Below are positions 52,534 to 60,724 of a stretch of 64,000 nt of DNA, in pieces. Under the pieces are notes generated by a model. It did not search any database. It was given only the letters and a program-made list of their open reading frames with translations, and was not told the origin of the DNA. Location: the NCBI GenBank assembly GCA_965194515.1, contig OZ239146.1, forward strand, positions 1,922,001 to 1,986,000, in the 5' to 3' direction. Within the stretch, counting starts at the first letter, position 1, and every line of letters begins with the position of its first letter. The position numbers and the translations under genes were made by a program. This DNA is from Acidimicrobilacustris europaeus. Lineage in GTDB: Bacteria > Actinomycetota > Acidimicrobiia > Acidimicrobiales > Acidimicrobilacustridaceae.

Positions 52534-54153
52534 ATGAGCGACAGGCTCGAACTCACATGGCCGAACAAGGACAAGTTCCTGCTCGTGCCCAAAGACGCCG
52601 ACGGCAAGCCCGTCTGGGTCGAGCCAGATCACCCCGCTGCGCGCGAAGTTCGACTTACTAACTTCAACGCAGCCCACGGCGAAGTGAACGACGGCCACCC
52701 TTATGCCGACAACCTTCTCTTCACCGGAGACAGCCTCGATGTGCTCCGTATCCTCGCCGAGGTACCCGAGTACGCCCGGCACTACCGCGGCAAGATCAAA
52801 CTCGTCTATATCGACCCACCATTCAACACGGGTCAGACCTTTACCCACTATGACGACTGGATGGAGCACAGCACCTGGCTGAGTTTCATGCGCGACCGGT
52901 TGCTGCGCATCAAGGAACTGCTGTCGGCCGATGGATCGGTGTGGGTGCACCTCGATGACGCTGAAGTGCACCGAATGCGTTGCTTGATGGACGAAGTGTT
53001 CGGCGCTGAGAACTTCGTCGCGACGGTTGTGTGGCAGAAGGCCGACACAGTGCGTAACGATGCCCGTCAGTTCTCAGGTAGTCACGACCTGATTCTTGTC
53101 TACGCGTTGACAGGAACTGCCTGGAGTGCCAAACGGTTACCGAGGCCCGACGAAGCGAATGCCGTCTACAAAAATCCAGACGCTGACCCTCGTGGACGCT
53201 GGCTCGCAGTGCCCCTTCAGGCTCCCGGCATTCGCCCTAACTCGACATATGTCGTGACTTCGCCAAAGACAGGGAAGACTCATCTGCCGCCTACCGGCAA
53301 GTGTTGGCGTCGCCAGCCTGACGAAATCGAGCGGCTTATTGCGGACGACCGGATCTACTTCGGTAAGGGCGGTGATGGTGTCCCGCAGTTGAAGAAGTTT
53401 CTCTCTGATGTCGGCGACATGGTGCCCGACACCGTGTGGTCAGTCAAGGACGTCGGTGGTAACAGGCAGTCGAAAGGTGAGATGAAGGCGCTCTTCGCTG
53501 GTATCGAGCCCTTCGACACCCCGAAGCCGGAGCGCCTTCTCGAGCGCGTGATCCACATCGGCTCGAACCCTGGCGACGTCGTGCTCGACTGCTTCGGTGG
53601 TTCAGGCACGACTGCGGCCGTGGCGCACAAAATGGGCCGCCGCTGGGTGACGGCAGAGATACTTCCCGACACCGTCGCAACCTTCACTTCACCACGCCTT
53701 CAGAAGGTCGTGGTCGGCGCAGACTCCGGTGGCATCACCGAGTCGGTCGGCTGGACCGGCGGTGGTGGGTTCCGCGAGATCAGCGTGGCGCCGTCAATGT
53801 ACGAAGTCACACCGCTCGGATTGCTGCTTGCCGATTGGGCCACGAACGGCGAGTTCGCTCGAGCAACCGCAGGCCAACTGGGATTTGAGTGGCAGGCCGA
53901 TGCTGCTCCGTTTTGCGGAGCGCGTGGCCGGATGCGACTCGCAGTGGTCGATGGTGTCATTGGAGTCGAAGAAGCGAGTGATGTGCTGGCAGCGCTCGAC
54001 GACCGAGAGAGGGCAACGATTGTGGCGAAGGTTGTCCTGCCCGGCGTCGAGGAGTACGTCGCTGCAACATCCAGGGGTTCACGCGTCCTGAAAGCCCCCC
54101 GTGATCTCCTCGCCTCTAAATCACGCCGACGCCGTTCGGAAGGAGTCGCATGA
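52534..54153 (+). CDS. mod: type III-like restriction-modification DNA methyltransferase (Mod)
   Basis: Amino-methyltransferase (539 residues from ATG 52534) expected to methylate adenine at the system's recognition site and to form the Mod2 part of the R-M complex. Catalytic motif IV is DPPFNTG (residues 94-100) and SAM motif I is DCFGGSGTTAA (about 353-363), the order of the beta class, with target recognition between. GTG 52486 would add 16 residues; MSDRLELTWPNK is the more typical opening. Its stop overlaps the start of res by 4 bases. Confidence 0.88.
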   Translation: MSDRLELTWPNKDKFLLVPKDADGKPVWVEPDHPAAREVRLTNFNAAHGEVNDGHPYADNLLFTGDSLDVLRILAEVPEYARHYRGKIKLVYIDPPFNTGQTFTHYDDWMEHSTWLSFMRDRLLRIKELLSADGSVWVHLDDAEVHRMRCLMDEVFGAENFVATVVWQKADTVRNDARQFSGSHDLILVYALTGTAWSAKRLPRPDEANAVYKNPDADPRGRWLAVPLQAPGIRPNSTYVVTSPKTGKTHLPPTGKCWRRQPDEIERLIADDRIYFGKGGDGVPQLKKFLSDVGDMVPDTVWSVKDVGGNRQSKGEMKALFAGIEPFDTPKPERLLERVIHIGSNPGDVVLDCFGGSGTTAAVAHKMGRRWVTAEILPDTVATFTSPRLQKVVVGADSGGITESVGWTGGGGFREISVAPSMYEVTPLGLLLADWATNGEFARATAGQLGFEWQADAAPFCGARGRMRLAVVDGVIGVEEASDVLAALDDRERATIVAKVVLPGVEEYVAATSRGSRVLKAPRDLLASKSRRRRSEGVA

Positions 54154-56690
54154 ACATCGCTTACGATCCCGATCTGGTCACCAACGTCGGATATACCCTC
54201 GATCTCCGAGTCCCCAACCTCAACGCGCTGGACGCAATCGCACACAAACTCGAGACCGCCCCAGCAGGAGCGGAGTTGATCGCCGATCTCGCAACTGGTG
54301 TCGGTAAAACCTTCATTGCTGGTGGCTTGCTCGATTACCTCGCCGAGTCAGGCGTTCGAAACGTCGTCATCGTGACGCCAGGTTCGACTATTCAGCGTAA
54401 GACCATCGACAATCTGACTCCCGGGCACCCCAAGTTCCTCCGAGGTTTGCGGTGCAATCCGCTCGTCATCACGCTTGATGACCTCGAGCGCGGGACAGTC
54501 GCAGCGGCACTCGATGACGAGAGCCAGTTCAAGGTGTTCGTATTCACTGTGCAGAGTCTCCTGCGACCGGACACGAAGGACGCACGACGAGCGCACCGAG
54601 CGCACGAGACGCTTGGGCAAGCGTTGTACGAGTACCTGCAGAATGCCGATGATCTCGTCGTCATTGCCGATGAACATCACGTCTACTACTCCGGCAATGC
54701 GAAGAAGTTCTCAGCAGCGATCGATGACCTTCATCCAGTCGCTCTAATCGGTCTCACAGCAACTCCGCATGAAAAGTCCGAAGCCAACATCATCTATCGG
54801 TATCCGCTCGCAGCAGCGATCGCCGACGGTTACGTAAAGATTCCCGTTCTCGTGGCTCGACAAGATGGGATGAACGACCTGCGCACTCAAATGGCGGATG
54901 GTCTCGCTCTTCTTAATGCGAAGGCCGCAGCAGTGGAGGCCTACTGCAAACAGACGAAGAAGCAGTACGTGCAGCCAATCCTGTTCGTCGTGGCACAGAC
55001 AATCGACGAGGCGACTGCGATCCGCGACATGTTGGCGGGGCCGGGCATGCTTGCCGACGACAAACAGGTTCTCCTCGTTACCAGCGAGGAACCGGACGCC
55101 ACTCTCGAGAAACTCGATCGACTTGAAGATAGTGACTCTCCAGTTCGAGCAGTCGTGAGCGTCTCGATGCTCAAGGAAGGTTGGGACGTCAAGAACATCT
55201 ACGTCATCGCTGCTGTTAGAGCGATGGAATCACAGTTGCTCACCGAACAGATCCTCGGCCGAGGCCTTCGTTTGCCGTTCGGCGAGCGCACAGGCGTGCC
55301 TATGCTCGACACCGTCGAGGTTCTGAGTCATCATGCCTTCGCCGACCTACTGAAGGACGCAAAGGTACTTCTCGAGGCCACTCTCGGTGATCGTGCAAAC
55401 GAAGCGACCGCAATCACAAACCCTGTCGCCGGTTTGGCAACACCTGGGGTATCGGCCACCGGCAAATCCATCCTCACCCCAGGCGTCGATCAACCAACGT
55501 CAGTCATCATCGAACTGCCGGGACAGACCCCAGCAACAGCCGATTCGAATCAAGGCGGGCTATCTGACGCCCCCGGCGATGCCGTTACAGCCGGTCATCA
55601 CACCGGCATGGGATTCTCCACCGTTGACCGACGGTTAGAGGATGCAGAGACGACAACAAAAACACTTATGACGACGCTCGTTCCGCGTGAGCCAGGGGGG
55701 GTTCGTATCCCGCTATTCCTCCCGCGTGTTTCGACTCGATGGGAACGTGAACAGTTCAGCCTGAGTCAAGTAAATCTTGTCGACGTCGAAGGACTTGGTA
55801 GGCAGTTCGCAAACGGCGAAGGCTCGACATTGCGGCGTAAGGCACTCGATGCAACACGAACAGCCGAAGGCGATATCGAACTCGAGATTCGCGACGAGTC
55901 CGACGCCGTGCTGGCATCGCAGACCCAAATGCGATTCGACACAATCGAGTCCGACCTTGCGACACGGTTACTTCAGTCGAATGGTGTCGCCGCCACCGTG
56001 AGCGAAGCGAACGCAGCAACTGCGATTGCTCGGGCATTCCTCGAAGGCGCTGAGGTCACGACCGAAACCCCGTGGCGACCAGAACATGGTCGGCTCGCTA
56101 CCGCTCGACTCGTAGCATGGATCTCCGAGCAGCAAACCTCCAAGCCAGCACGCGAAGTGCGTGAGATCACACAAGTGAAGTGGCCGGAACCTGTGGAACG
56201 AGTCGAAGCGCGACCACCCGCCGATCGCCAACTCATCAACTCCAGTCGGGATTTCGTACGTGGCTACCCCTATTCCGGATGGGTGCGCAGTGTCTATTCG
56301 GTCAACGCGTTCGATGCTTACTCCACTGAGTTCCGGCTCGGCGCGCTACTCGACTCGAGTCCTGGAGTGAAGGCATGGGTCCGCATCGACCAGACCGTCC
56401 CCCTGCGCATCACCTATCTAATAGGAGCGATTCAACGCGAGTACGAACCGGACTTCATCGTGATCGATGACGACGGCGTCCACTGGATCGTCGAAGGCAA
56501 GTCAGACAAAGAGATGACCGACCCCACAGTGATTGCGAAGACTGATGCGGCACGAGCATGGGTCACAACAGTTAACTCTTCGGCATCGGTCTCACAGAAG
56601 TGGGGCTACGTCCTCGCTAACGAGTCAGTCATCGACGCTGCCTCAAACTGGGCGGGCATCAAAGCCGGGGGCGGCAGTTTCACTAACTGA
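54150..56690 (+). CDS. res: type III-like restriction endonuclease subunit (Res), helicase-nuclease
   Basis: SF2 helicase-nuclease of 846 residues. Walker A is TGVGKT (49-54) and the DEAD-like box is ADEHH (173-177). SMLKEGWDVKNIYVIAAVR and LLTEQILGRGLRLPFGERTG are motifs V and VI. The C-terminus carries a PD-(D/E)xK nuclease: PDF (Asp768), then IVEGK (Glu782, Lys784). This is the standard Res plan, using ATP to move along DNA and cut unmethylated sites with Mod. GGAAGGAG precedes ATG 54150, which overlaps the mod stop. All key residues are intact. Confidence 0.9.
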   Translation: MNIAYDPDLVTNVGYTLDLRVPNLNALDAIAHKLETAPAGAELIADLATGVGKTFIAGGLLDYLAESGVRNVVIVTPGSTIQRKTIDNLTPGHPKFLRGLRCNPLVITLDDLERGTVAAALDDESQFKVFVFTVQSLLRPDTKDARRAHRAHETLGQALYEYLQNADDLVVIADEHHVYYSGNAKKFSAAIDDLHPVALIGLTATPHEKSEANIIYRYPLAAAIADGYVKIPVLVARQDGMNDLRTQMADGLALLNAKAAAVEAYCKQTKKQYVQPILFVVAQTIDEATAIRDMLAGPGMLADDKQVLLVTSEEPDATLEKLDRLEDSDSPVRAVVSVSMLKEGWDVKNIYVIAAVRAMESQLLTEQILGRGLRLPFGERTGVPMLDTVEVLSHHAFADLLKDAKVLLEATLGDRANEATAITNPVAGLATPGVSATGKSILTPGVDQPTSVIIELPGQTPATADSNQGGLSDAPGDAVTAGHHTGMGFSTVDRRLEDAETTTKTLMTTLVPREPGGVRIPLFLPRVSTRWEREQFSLSQVNLVDVEGLGRQFANGEGSTLRRKALDATRTAEGDIELEIRDESDAVLASQTQMRFDTIESDLATRLLQSNGVAATVSEANAATAIARAFLEGAEVTTETPWRPEHGRLATARLVAWISEQQTSKPAREVREITQVKWPEPVERVEARPPADRQLINSSRDFVRGYPYSGWVRSVYSVNAFDAYSTEFRLGALLDSSPGVKAWVRIDQTVPLRITYLIGAIQREYEPDFIVIDDDGVHWIVEGKSDKEMTDPTVIAKTDAARAWVTTVNSSASVSQKWGYVLANESVIDAASNWAGIKAGGGSFTN

Positions 56691-56754
56691 AGTTCGATTC
56701 GCAGCACCCATCCTCTGCCTCGTTCGAACTAGTCAGCGCAAAAGAGAGTCCTCT

Positions 56755-56841
56755 GACGTGGCTTGACCTGACAGTCAAAAGAGAACGTGGTGGAAAGACG
56801 TGGCATGCGCATTTGGCCGCTGACCGTCTCTTTTCCACGTC
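56755..56841. repeat. iteron-like cluster of (G/A)ACGTGG motifs
   Basis: In the 260-base convergent gap between res and the RepA-like gene: GACGTGG at 56755, AACGTGG at 56784, GACGTGG at 56797 and the inverse CCACGTC at 56835. AAAAGAGA accompanies two of them (before the second, and on the other strand at the fourth). It may be an origin or regulator-binding region of the element. Confidence 0.45.
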
Positions 56842-56850
56842 ATCTTTTAG

Positions 56851-56893
56851 GCCTCCCCGCTTTGCAGCCTTACGGCTGCTGCAGCGGGAGGGA
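56851..56893. repeat. imperfect hairpin between res and RepA-like gene
   Basis: CCTCCCCGCTTTGCAGCC and GGCTGCTGCAGCGGGAGG form a long imperfect stem with a four-base loop. No T run follows on either strand, so it is not a typical terminator. Confidence 0.4.
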
Positions 56894-56950
56894 TGGCCGG
56901 ATTCCATAGATCCCGAGATCCCGAAAAGTGCACGGGACGATAAACCCGGG

Positions 56951-58009
56951 TCAGTTCAGGCATCTTTGGTGTGGTCGCGCGCGAAGTCGGGACATCCCGG
57001 CACCGGAGGGGACGGCCCAGTAGTGGACAGATCCCGAATCGTTCGCGGGACGAGATGACTCAGACCCGATTTCAACTTGGTCAGCAGATCGTGGTGATTT
57101 TCGGCGGCGGACAACTTCCTCGATGATGGCATTACTGCAAGTAATGCCGAGTCCTCTTATCGCCGTACGAGTGGCCTTAACAGACAACTCTTGCGCGTAC
57201 CCGCCCTCATCAAGCATCTGGCACATCGCAACAACCCTTCCTTCGAAGTTGTTTCGGGAACTCTGCGCAGACACCGCATGATGTAGGCGCGGTTCCTCCT
57301 TGCGTTCAATGTGCATCAAATCGAACCCTGAATGCATTCGTTTTACATCGCATCCAAGGGTGAACTGGTTTTTTTGTGTCGCGGTCATTCGGATCTCCAG
57401 ATCGACATCACTTTTTTTTGCACTGCCTCCGCGTGCACCCTTTGAGCGGTCTTTCCCAGTGTGATCGATACGTAATACAGCAACTTTCAACTGCTTCAGA
57501 AGCAGTTCGGTGTAGTAATACAACTTGTTCCAAGTGTCGTTGCTGTTTTCTTCGCCTTGGACCAAACGGCTGATCGTGTCAAGGAATACACACTCAATCC
57601 CATGCTCTGAAACGATTTTGCTCAGGTAAAGACCTCCGGTTTCCGTGTCCAGCGCCGCAAGTGTTGGAAATGACAGGTAATCGAGGTTGTCAAAGTCGCC
57701 CGGTCCGTGCCCCATCTGGTGAAGTCGTGTCTTGACATCGGATTCAACGTTGTTTTCCATGTCGATATAGAGAGTCTTCGTCTTAGTAGTTGCTCTACCA
57801 AGAAAATCAGATCCGTTTGAGATCGCTACTGCCATCTCAAGAGCAAGCAAAGACTTACCTATCTTTGCGTCACCAACTAAAGACGTCACCCTCTGCGGTG
57901 CAACAAGGCCGTAGGCAATCCAAGGTTCCTCTTGATAGGGCATTGCCATCAAAGCATCGAGGTCGACATAGCCCGGTAGTTCGCTTGTGCGTTTCATTCC
58001 TGTGCTCAT
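56951..58009 (-). CDS. RepA-like AAA ATPase / hexameric helicase-type protein
   Basis: P-loop ATPase (352 residues) of the RepA/AAA_25 (RecA-like) group, common in plasmids, phages and integrated elements. After an N-terminal stretch ending WIAYGLVAPQRVTSLVG comes Walker A GDAKIGKS (46-53), then TLYIDMENN, Walker B VFLDTIS (Asp145), and VAVLRIDHTGKDRSKGARGGSAKKSDVD, typical of the family. Likely opens the element's origin or unwinds DNA. Overlaps the upstream HTH gene by 4 bases. The end beyond about residue 300 is unlike other members and may have shifted frame. Confidence 0.82.
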   Translation of the reverse strand: MSTGMKRTSELPGYVDLDALMAMPYQEEPWIAYGLVAPQRVTSLVGDAKIGKSLLALEMAVAISNGSDFLGRATTKTKTLYIDMENNVESDVKTRLHQMGHGPGDFDNLDYLSFPTLAALDTETGGLYLSKIVSEHGIECVFLDTISRLVQGEENSNDTWNKLYYYTELLLKQLKVAVLRIDHTGKDRSKGARGGSAKKSDVDLEIRMTATQKNQFTLGCDVKRMHSGFDLMHIERKEEPRLHHAVSAQSSRNNFEGRVVAMCQMLDEGGYAQELSVKATRTAIRGLGITCSNAIIEEVVRRRKSPRSADQVEIGSESSRPANDSGSVHYWAVPSGAGMSRLRARPHQRCLN

Positions 58010-58548
58010 TGCTTTTCAACTTTCTTTCTTGTGTTTTTTGAGATGCGAGATCGATTGATATCTGGGCTGATGAAGCCTGACTTGCGGGCGAGGGAGATGC
58101 GTCGGGCGGCAGTCGATATCGCGATACCGAGCGATTCGGCGATGAACCTCTGCACGGGTTCCCCGCGTTGATAAGCGTCGTCGTACAGCGATGCGACGAC
58201 CTTCAAATCGTCCTCGTCCAAGTCACGAGTGCTGTCCGGACCGAATCCGAGGTATTCACCGTCGTTGCCATACTGACGCACTGTTATTTCCCACTTATTC
58301 GTCGCTGGCTCAGCGTCGGCGCAAGAGGACCGGGATTCCCGAATCAGATCAGCAAGTCCCAAGTTCCGCACTGCGACAGCCGTGACAGGACGATGTTGTT
58401 CCGTGGCTATGACGTGTAGAGCAGTGACTTCGAACCGATCCTGATTACGACTTAGTTCGAGACTCACCGCAAAGGTTCCATGATTCTCTGTTTGAACAGT
58501 GTGTTCGATGGTAGATGTACGAACTTTCACATTTTGGCGATATGTCAT
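58006..58548 (-). CDS. HTH-containing element protein, function unknown
   Basis: A 180-residue protein. The C-terminal part, EPVQRFIAESLGIAISTAARRISLARKSGFI, is a clear helix-turn-helix of the kind found in proteins of actinobacterial integrative elements; the tail is basic (SRISKNTRKKVEKQ). The N-terminal 110 residues look like beta-rich domains without a known name. Probably a DNA-binding regulator or initiator helper, co-translated with the RepA-like ATPase. The ATG is preceded by TATAGT with six bases between, so the message is probably leaderless. Confidence 0.65.
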   Translation of the reverse strand: MTYRQNVKVRTSTIEHTVQTENHGTFAVSLELSRNQDRFEVTALHVIATEQHRPVTAVAVRNLGLADLIRESRSSCADAEPATNKWEITVRQYGNDGEYLGFGPDSTRDLDEDDLKVVASLYDDAYQRGEPVQRFIAESLGIAISTAARRISLARKSGFISPDINRSRISKNTRKKVEKQ

Positions 58549-59221
58549 GTTTTGACTATATCACCAACTCCAAAACGCGCGCCACTTTCGATTCAAGTTC
58601 AAATCTCGCGCGCGCAAACGCTCACGTATCGAGACGCAGGACTTCCTATTGAAACGTCGCCGGGGTGGGATCATTGATGTGGAGGTCAACCCATTGAACG
58701 ACGAGATTTCTGGACAGATTCAGCCAAGAAGTAGTTCTACGAAGCGCACGCGCGTAGGAGCCGACTTTGTTCCAACCGATGACCGTGCTGACCGTAGACG
58801 CCGGTCGCGTACCGATCAGGTCTTCCTACAGCGGGTGTCGTTTGTTCGTCCGCGACAACATGAGTTGGGACAGTCAGATTTATCTGAACGCCTAAAACGA
58901 TCCAGAAGCCAACGAAAGCCCCAATAAGCCACTAGATCGAATCAAGAAGTTACGGCGTTGACCTGGAACAATCCCCAACGATCAACTCACCACATGTCAA
59001 TAACGAACCGGTGCACTCTGCTTGGTGATGGTGCAAGTCATTGGACCGACGTCCCTCGTAGAAACGGCGCGTTTCGGATACAACTTTGCGCTTCGTGCAG
59101 CAACAAGTCGGGTCACCAGATGCTACGCAGTTCCAACAAGGCGCGCTTTTTAGTGCCCCCGGCTTTGCTGAGGCATTCATGAACGGTGGCTCATAGACAG
59201 TTTCCACCCCGCGCTATTTAT
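58549..59221. other. 673-base gap in the element with two weak reading frames
   Basis: No clear gene. A rightward frame from GTG 58679 to 58927 gives a basic 83-residue product (DEISGQIQPRSSSTKRTRVGAD, then DDRADRRRRSRTDQ). A second from ATG 58994 to 59182 encodes MSITNRCTLLGDGASHWTD and a C-x-x-C pair. Neither has a good ribosome site. One might be the excisionase expected beside an integrase, but no excisionase-type HTH is seen. Confidence 0.3.
58555..58560 (-). promoter_or_regulatory. -10 element (TATAGT) of HTH-RepA operon, leaderless spacing
   Basis: TATAGT on the minus strand and six bases to ATG 58548. A TTTTGG lies some 10 bases before it, so no clear -35 is present. Confidence 0.45.
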
Positions 59222-60352
59222 TTACGGCTCGACTGCGATGTCTAGGGGTGCAATCTTCTCAAACGCTTGACGGACCTCTTCGGCGCGCTTGATTTGATGC
59301 CCGTAGAGGTCATAGGTCGTGCTGATCGTGGAGTGTCCGAGTTGTTCCGTAACAGCAGTAACCCGCACTCCCTCACTAAAGAGAAACGACGCGGCCGTAT
59401 GGCGCATCTCGTGAGGAACCCAGTCTCGACCAATGCCAGCGTTCTCACATGCGTCATGAAACATCTTGAGGAAGTTCGAGTAGTTCCATTTGGTCCCCGT
59501 CACCGAAGGGAACACGTAACCATCGTCGGACCACATTCCTTCAGTCGAGCGAGCGGTGCGGATATTGAACTTTCGCTGGTCGGATAAGACGCGCACGGCG
59601 TATGAAGTGAGTGAAACCGTGCGTCTTCCCGCTTCAGTTTTTGACTCAGCAACACGAAGAGTTGGATCTTCATGACCCAGATCAATGTGATCCCACCGAA
59701 GCGAGAGGATTTCGCCGATCCGCAAGCCGGTCGTCAGTCCAATCACGATCGGGCCGTGAACCCGAGTTGTGGCGGTGGACTGGATGAGCGCCTTCATCTC
59801 CTCTGGATTCATTGCACGCCTTTGCCGGGCAACTCCCACTTTGGGCATGCGAATCCCCCGAGCGACATTGTGTGTAACCCGTGTCTCTCGTATGGCCTCT
59901 TCATATAGGGAACTGAGCGCAGCCTTGGCCTGTTTCACCGTTCCCTTCCGCAGACCCATATTCACTAGTGAGGCGAGACCCGCTTCGACACCACTGCGCT
60001 GTAAATCCCCAAGTCGCCAATATCCCCATGTCGGGATAACCCAACGCTTGCAAACATAGGAATAACTGCTCTTGGTTGAGTCAGCAAGATCGCGAGTCGG
60101 AAGGATTTCACTCATCCAGTACTTGGCAAACGACTCGATCGTGGTTGAACGATCCATTGCGTATGCACCGGAGTCATATCGGGCCTTTAGTTCCCTCGCC
60201 TTTTCTGCCACCTCGCGTTGGGTCCGGCCTGTGACCTTTCTGCGCACCGGTCTACCAAGTGCATCGACAACGCTTATCTGCCCCACCCATCTGTTTCGTT
60301 CGGAGTCTCGATAGAACGTTCCTTCACCATTTCGCCGCTTCTTCGGTGCCAT
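59222..60352 (-). CDS. int: tyrosine recombinase (phage-type integrase)
   Basis: Integrase of 376 residues that should recombine attP with the tRNA-Arg attB. N-terminal arm-binding domain: NGEGTFYRDSERNRWVGQISV. SAM-like core-binding domain: TTIESFAKYWMSEILPTRDLADSTKSSYSY. Catalytic domain: TGLRIGEILSLRW (Arg), HEMRHTAASFL (H-x-x-R) and LGHSTISTTYDLYGH with the nucleophilic Tyr. ATG 60352 has GGAG six bases upstream. Adjacent to attR, reading inward. Complete, so the element could still be mobile. Confidence 0.93.
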   Translation of the reverse strand: MAPKKRRNGEGTFYRDSERNRWVGQISVVDALGRPVRRKVTGRTQREVAEKARELKARYDSGAYAMDRSTTIESFAKYWMSEILPTRDLADSTKSSYSYVCKRWVIPTWGYWRLGDLQRSGVEAGLASLVNMGLRKGTVKQAKAALSSLYEEAIRETRVTHNVARGIRMPKVGVARQRRAMNPEEMKALIQSTATTRVHGPIVIGLTTGLRIGEILSLRWDHIDLGHEDPTLRVAESKTEAGRRTVSLTSYAVRVLSDQRKFNIRTARSTEGMWSDDGYVFPSVTGTKWNYSNFLKMFHDACENAGIGRDWVPHEMRHTAASFLFSEGVRVTAVTEQLGHSTISTTYDLYGHQIKRAEEVRQAFEKIAPLDIAVEP

Positions 60353-60422
60353 TTCATTCTCCAGTGATGTCGAACCGCTGGGCACTCACACAGACGGCCA
60401 CTGATCCACACCTAACGACGTG

Positions 60423-60445
60423 TGGGGGGCAACTTGGGGGGCAAC
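60423..60445 (+). repeat. G6-rich tandem repeat inside attR (probable integrase arm site)
   Basis: Two copies of TGGGGGGCAAC, at 60423 and 60435, spaced by 12 bases, just upstream of the integrase gene and 100 bases in from attR. Same orientation and spacing as the pair at 52254-52276. Confidence 0.7.
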
Positions 60446-60544
60446 GCAAGGCTGCACTCCGAGACATCAGTAATGACGTGCCAGCAGGATTCCCAGTGTT
60501 TTGGGTACTTCTGGCGACGTCTGAACACCTACGTAGAGCCTCGG

Positions 60545-60599
60545 TCTGACTACGGATCAGAAGGTTGGGGGTTCGAGTCCCTCCGAGCGCGCCACATAA
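60545..60599 (+). repeat. attR: 55-bp direct repeat, displaced 3' part of tRNA-Arg
   Basis: Identical to 52149-52203. It holds the anticodon arm, variable region, T arm, acceptor 3' strand and CCA, but no 5' half, so it is not a functional tRNA. Marks the right end of the element. Confidence 0.92.
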
Positions 60600-60712
60600 A
60601 TCACCACAACCTTGGAGTTCAGGGTGCTGGGCCGGGAAATGGGGTCGTACGTCGTCTCCAAATCCGTCTCCAGACATGTGATCCCGAACGGGGGGTCGAC
60701 AAGGCCTTCTAC

Positions 60713-60718
60713 TAGCCT
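60713..60718 (+). promoter_or_regulatory. -10 element (TAGCCT) of Gfo/Idh/MocA gene, leaderless spacing
   Basis: TAGCCT, six bases, GTG 60725. First promoter of chromosomal sequence right of the element; probably drives the four-gene run to the window end. Confidence 0.5.
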
Positions 60719-60724
60719 CCCTCC

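Larger units (their letters stand above)
52149..60599. mobile_element. integrative element (~8.4 kb) in tRNA-Arg with type III-like R-M, RepA-like ATPase and tyrosine integrase
   Basis: Bounded by perfect 55-bp direct repeats (52149-52203 and 60545-60599) made of the tRNA-Arg 3' end plus five flanking bases. One unit is 8,396 bp. Gene order: mod and res rightward, then RepA-like ATPase, HTH protein and integrase leftward. The integrase lies next to the right end, the normal place for tRNA-targeting tyrosine recombinases. No relaxase, capsid or packaging gene is visible, so it is best described as an integrative mobilisable or phage-satellite-like island. The 57-59 kb part looks more AT-rich than the chromosome. 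Confidence 0.9.

Noticed and set aside
52315..52971. Leftward frame of 218 codons over the start of mod
   Set aside because: Overlaps the mod N-terminus, which has certain motifs; no start signal or family match.
56851..56893. Hairpin between res and RepA-like gene as a bidirectional terminator
   Set aside because: No T run follows the stem on either strand and the stem is imperfect, so I list it only as an inverted repeat.
58950..59207. Leftward 85-codon frame with many Cys (PCWNC, CCC)
   Set aside because: No metal-site spacing of a known family, no ribosome site, and it competes with an equally weak frame on the other strand.
60545..60599. Second tRNA-Arg gene
   Set aside because: Only the 3' part is present; D arm and 5' acceptor strand are missing, so it is the attR repeat.
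52149..60599. Element read as a complete prophage or conjugative element
   Set aside because: No capsid, terminase, tail, relaxase or type IV secretion gene is visible in 8.4 kb.
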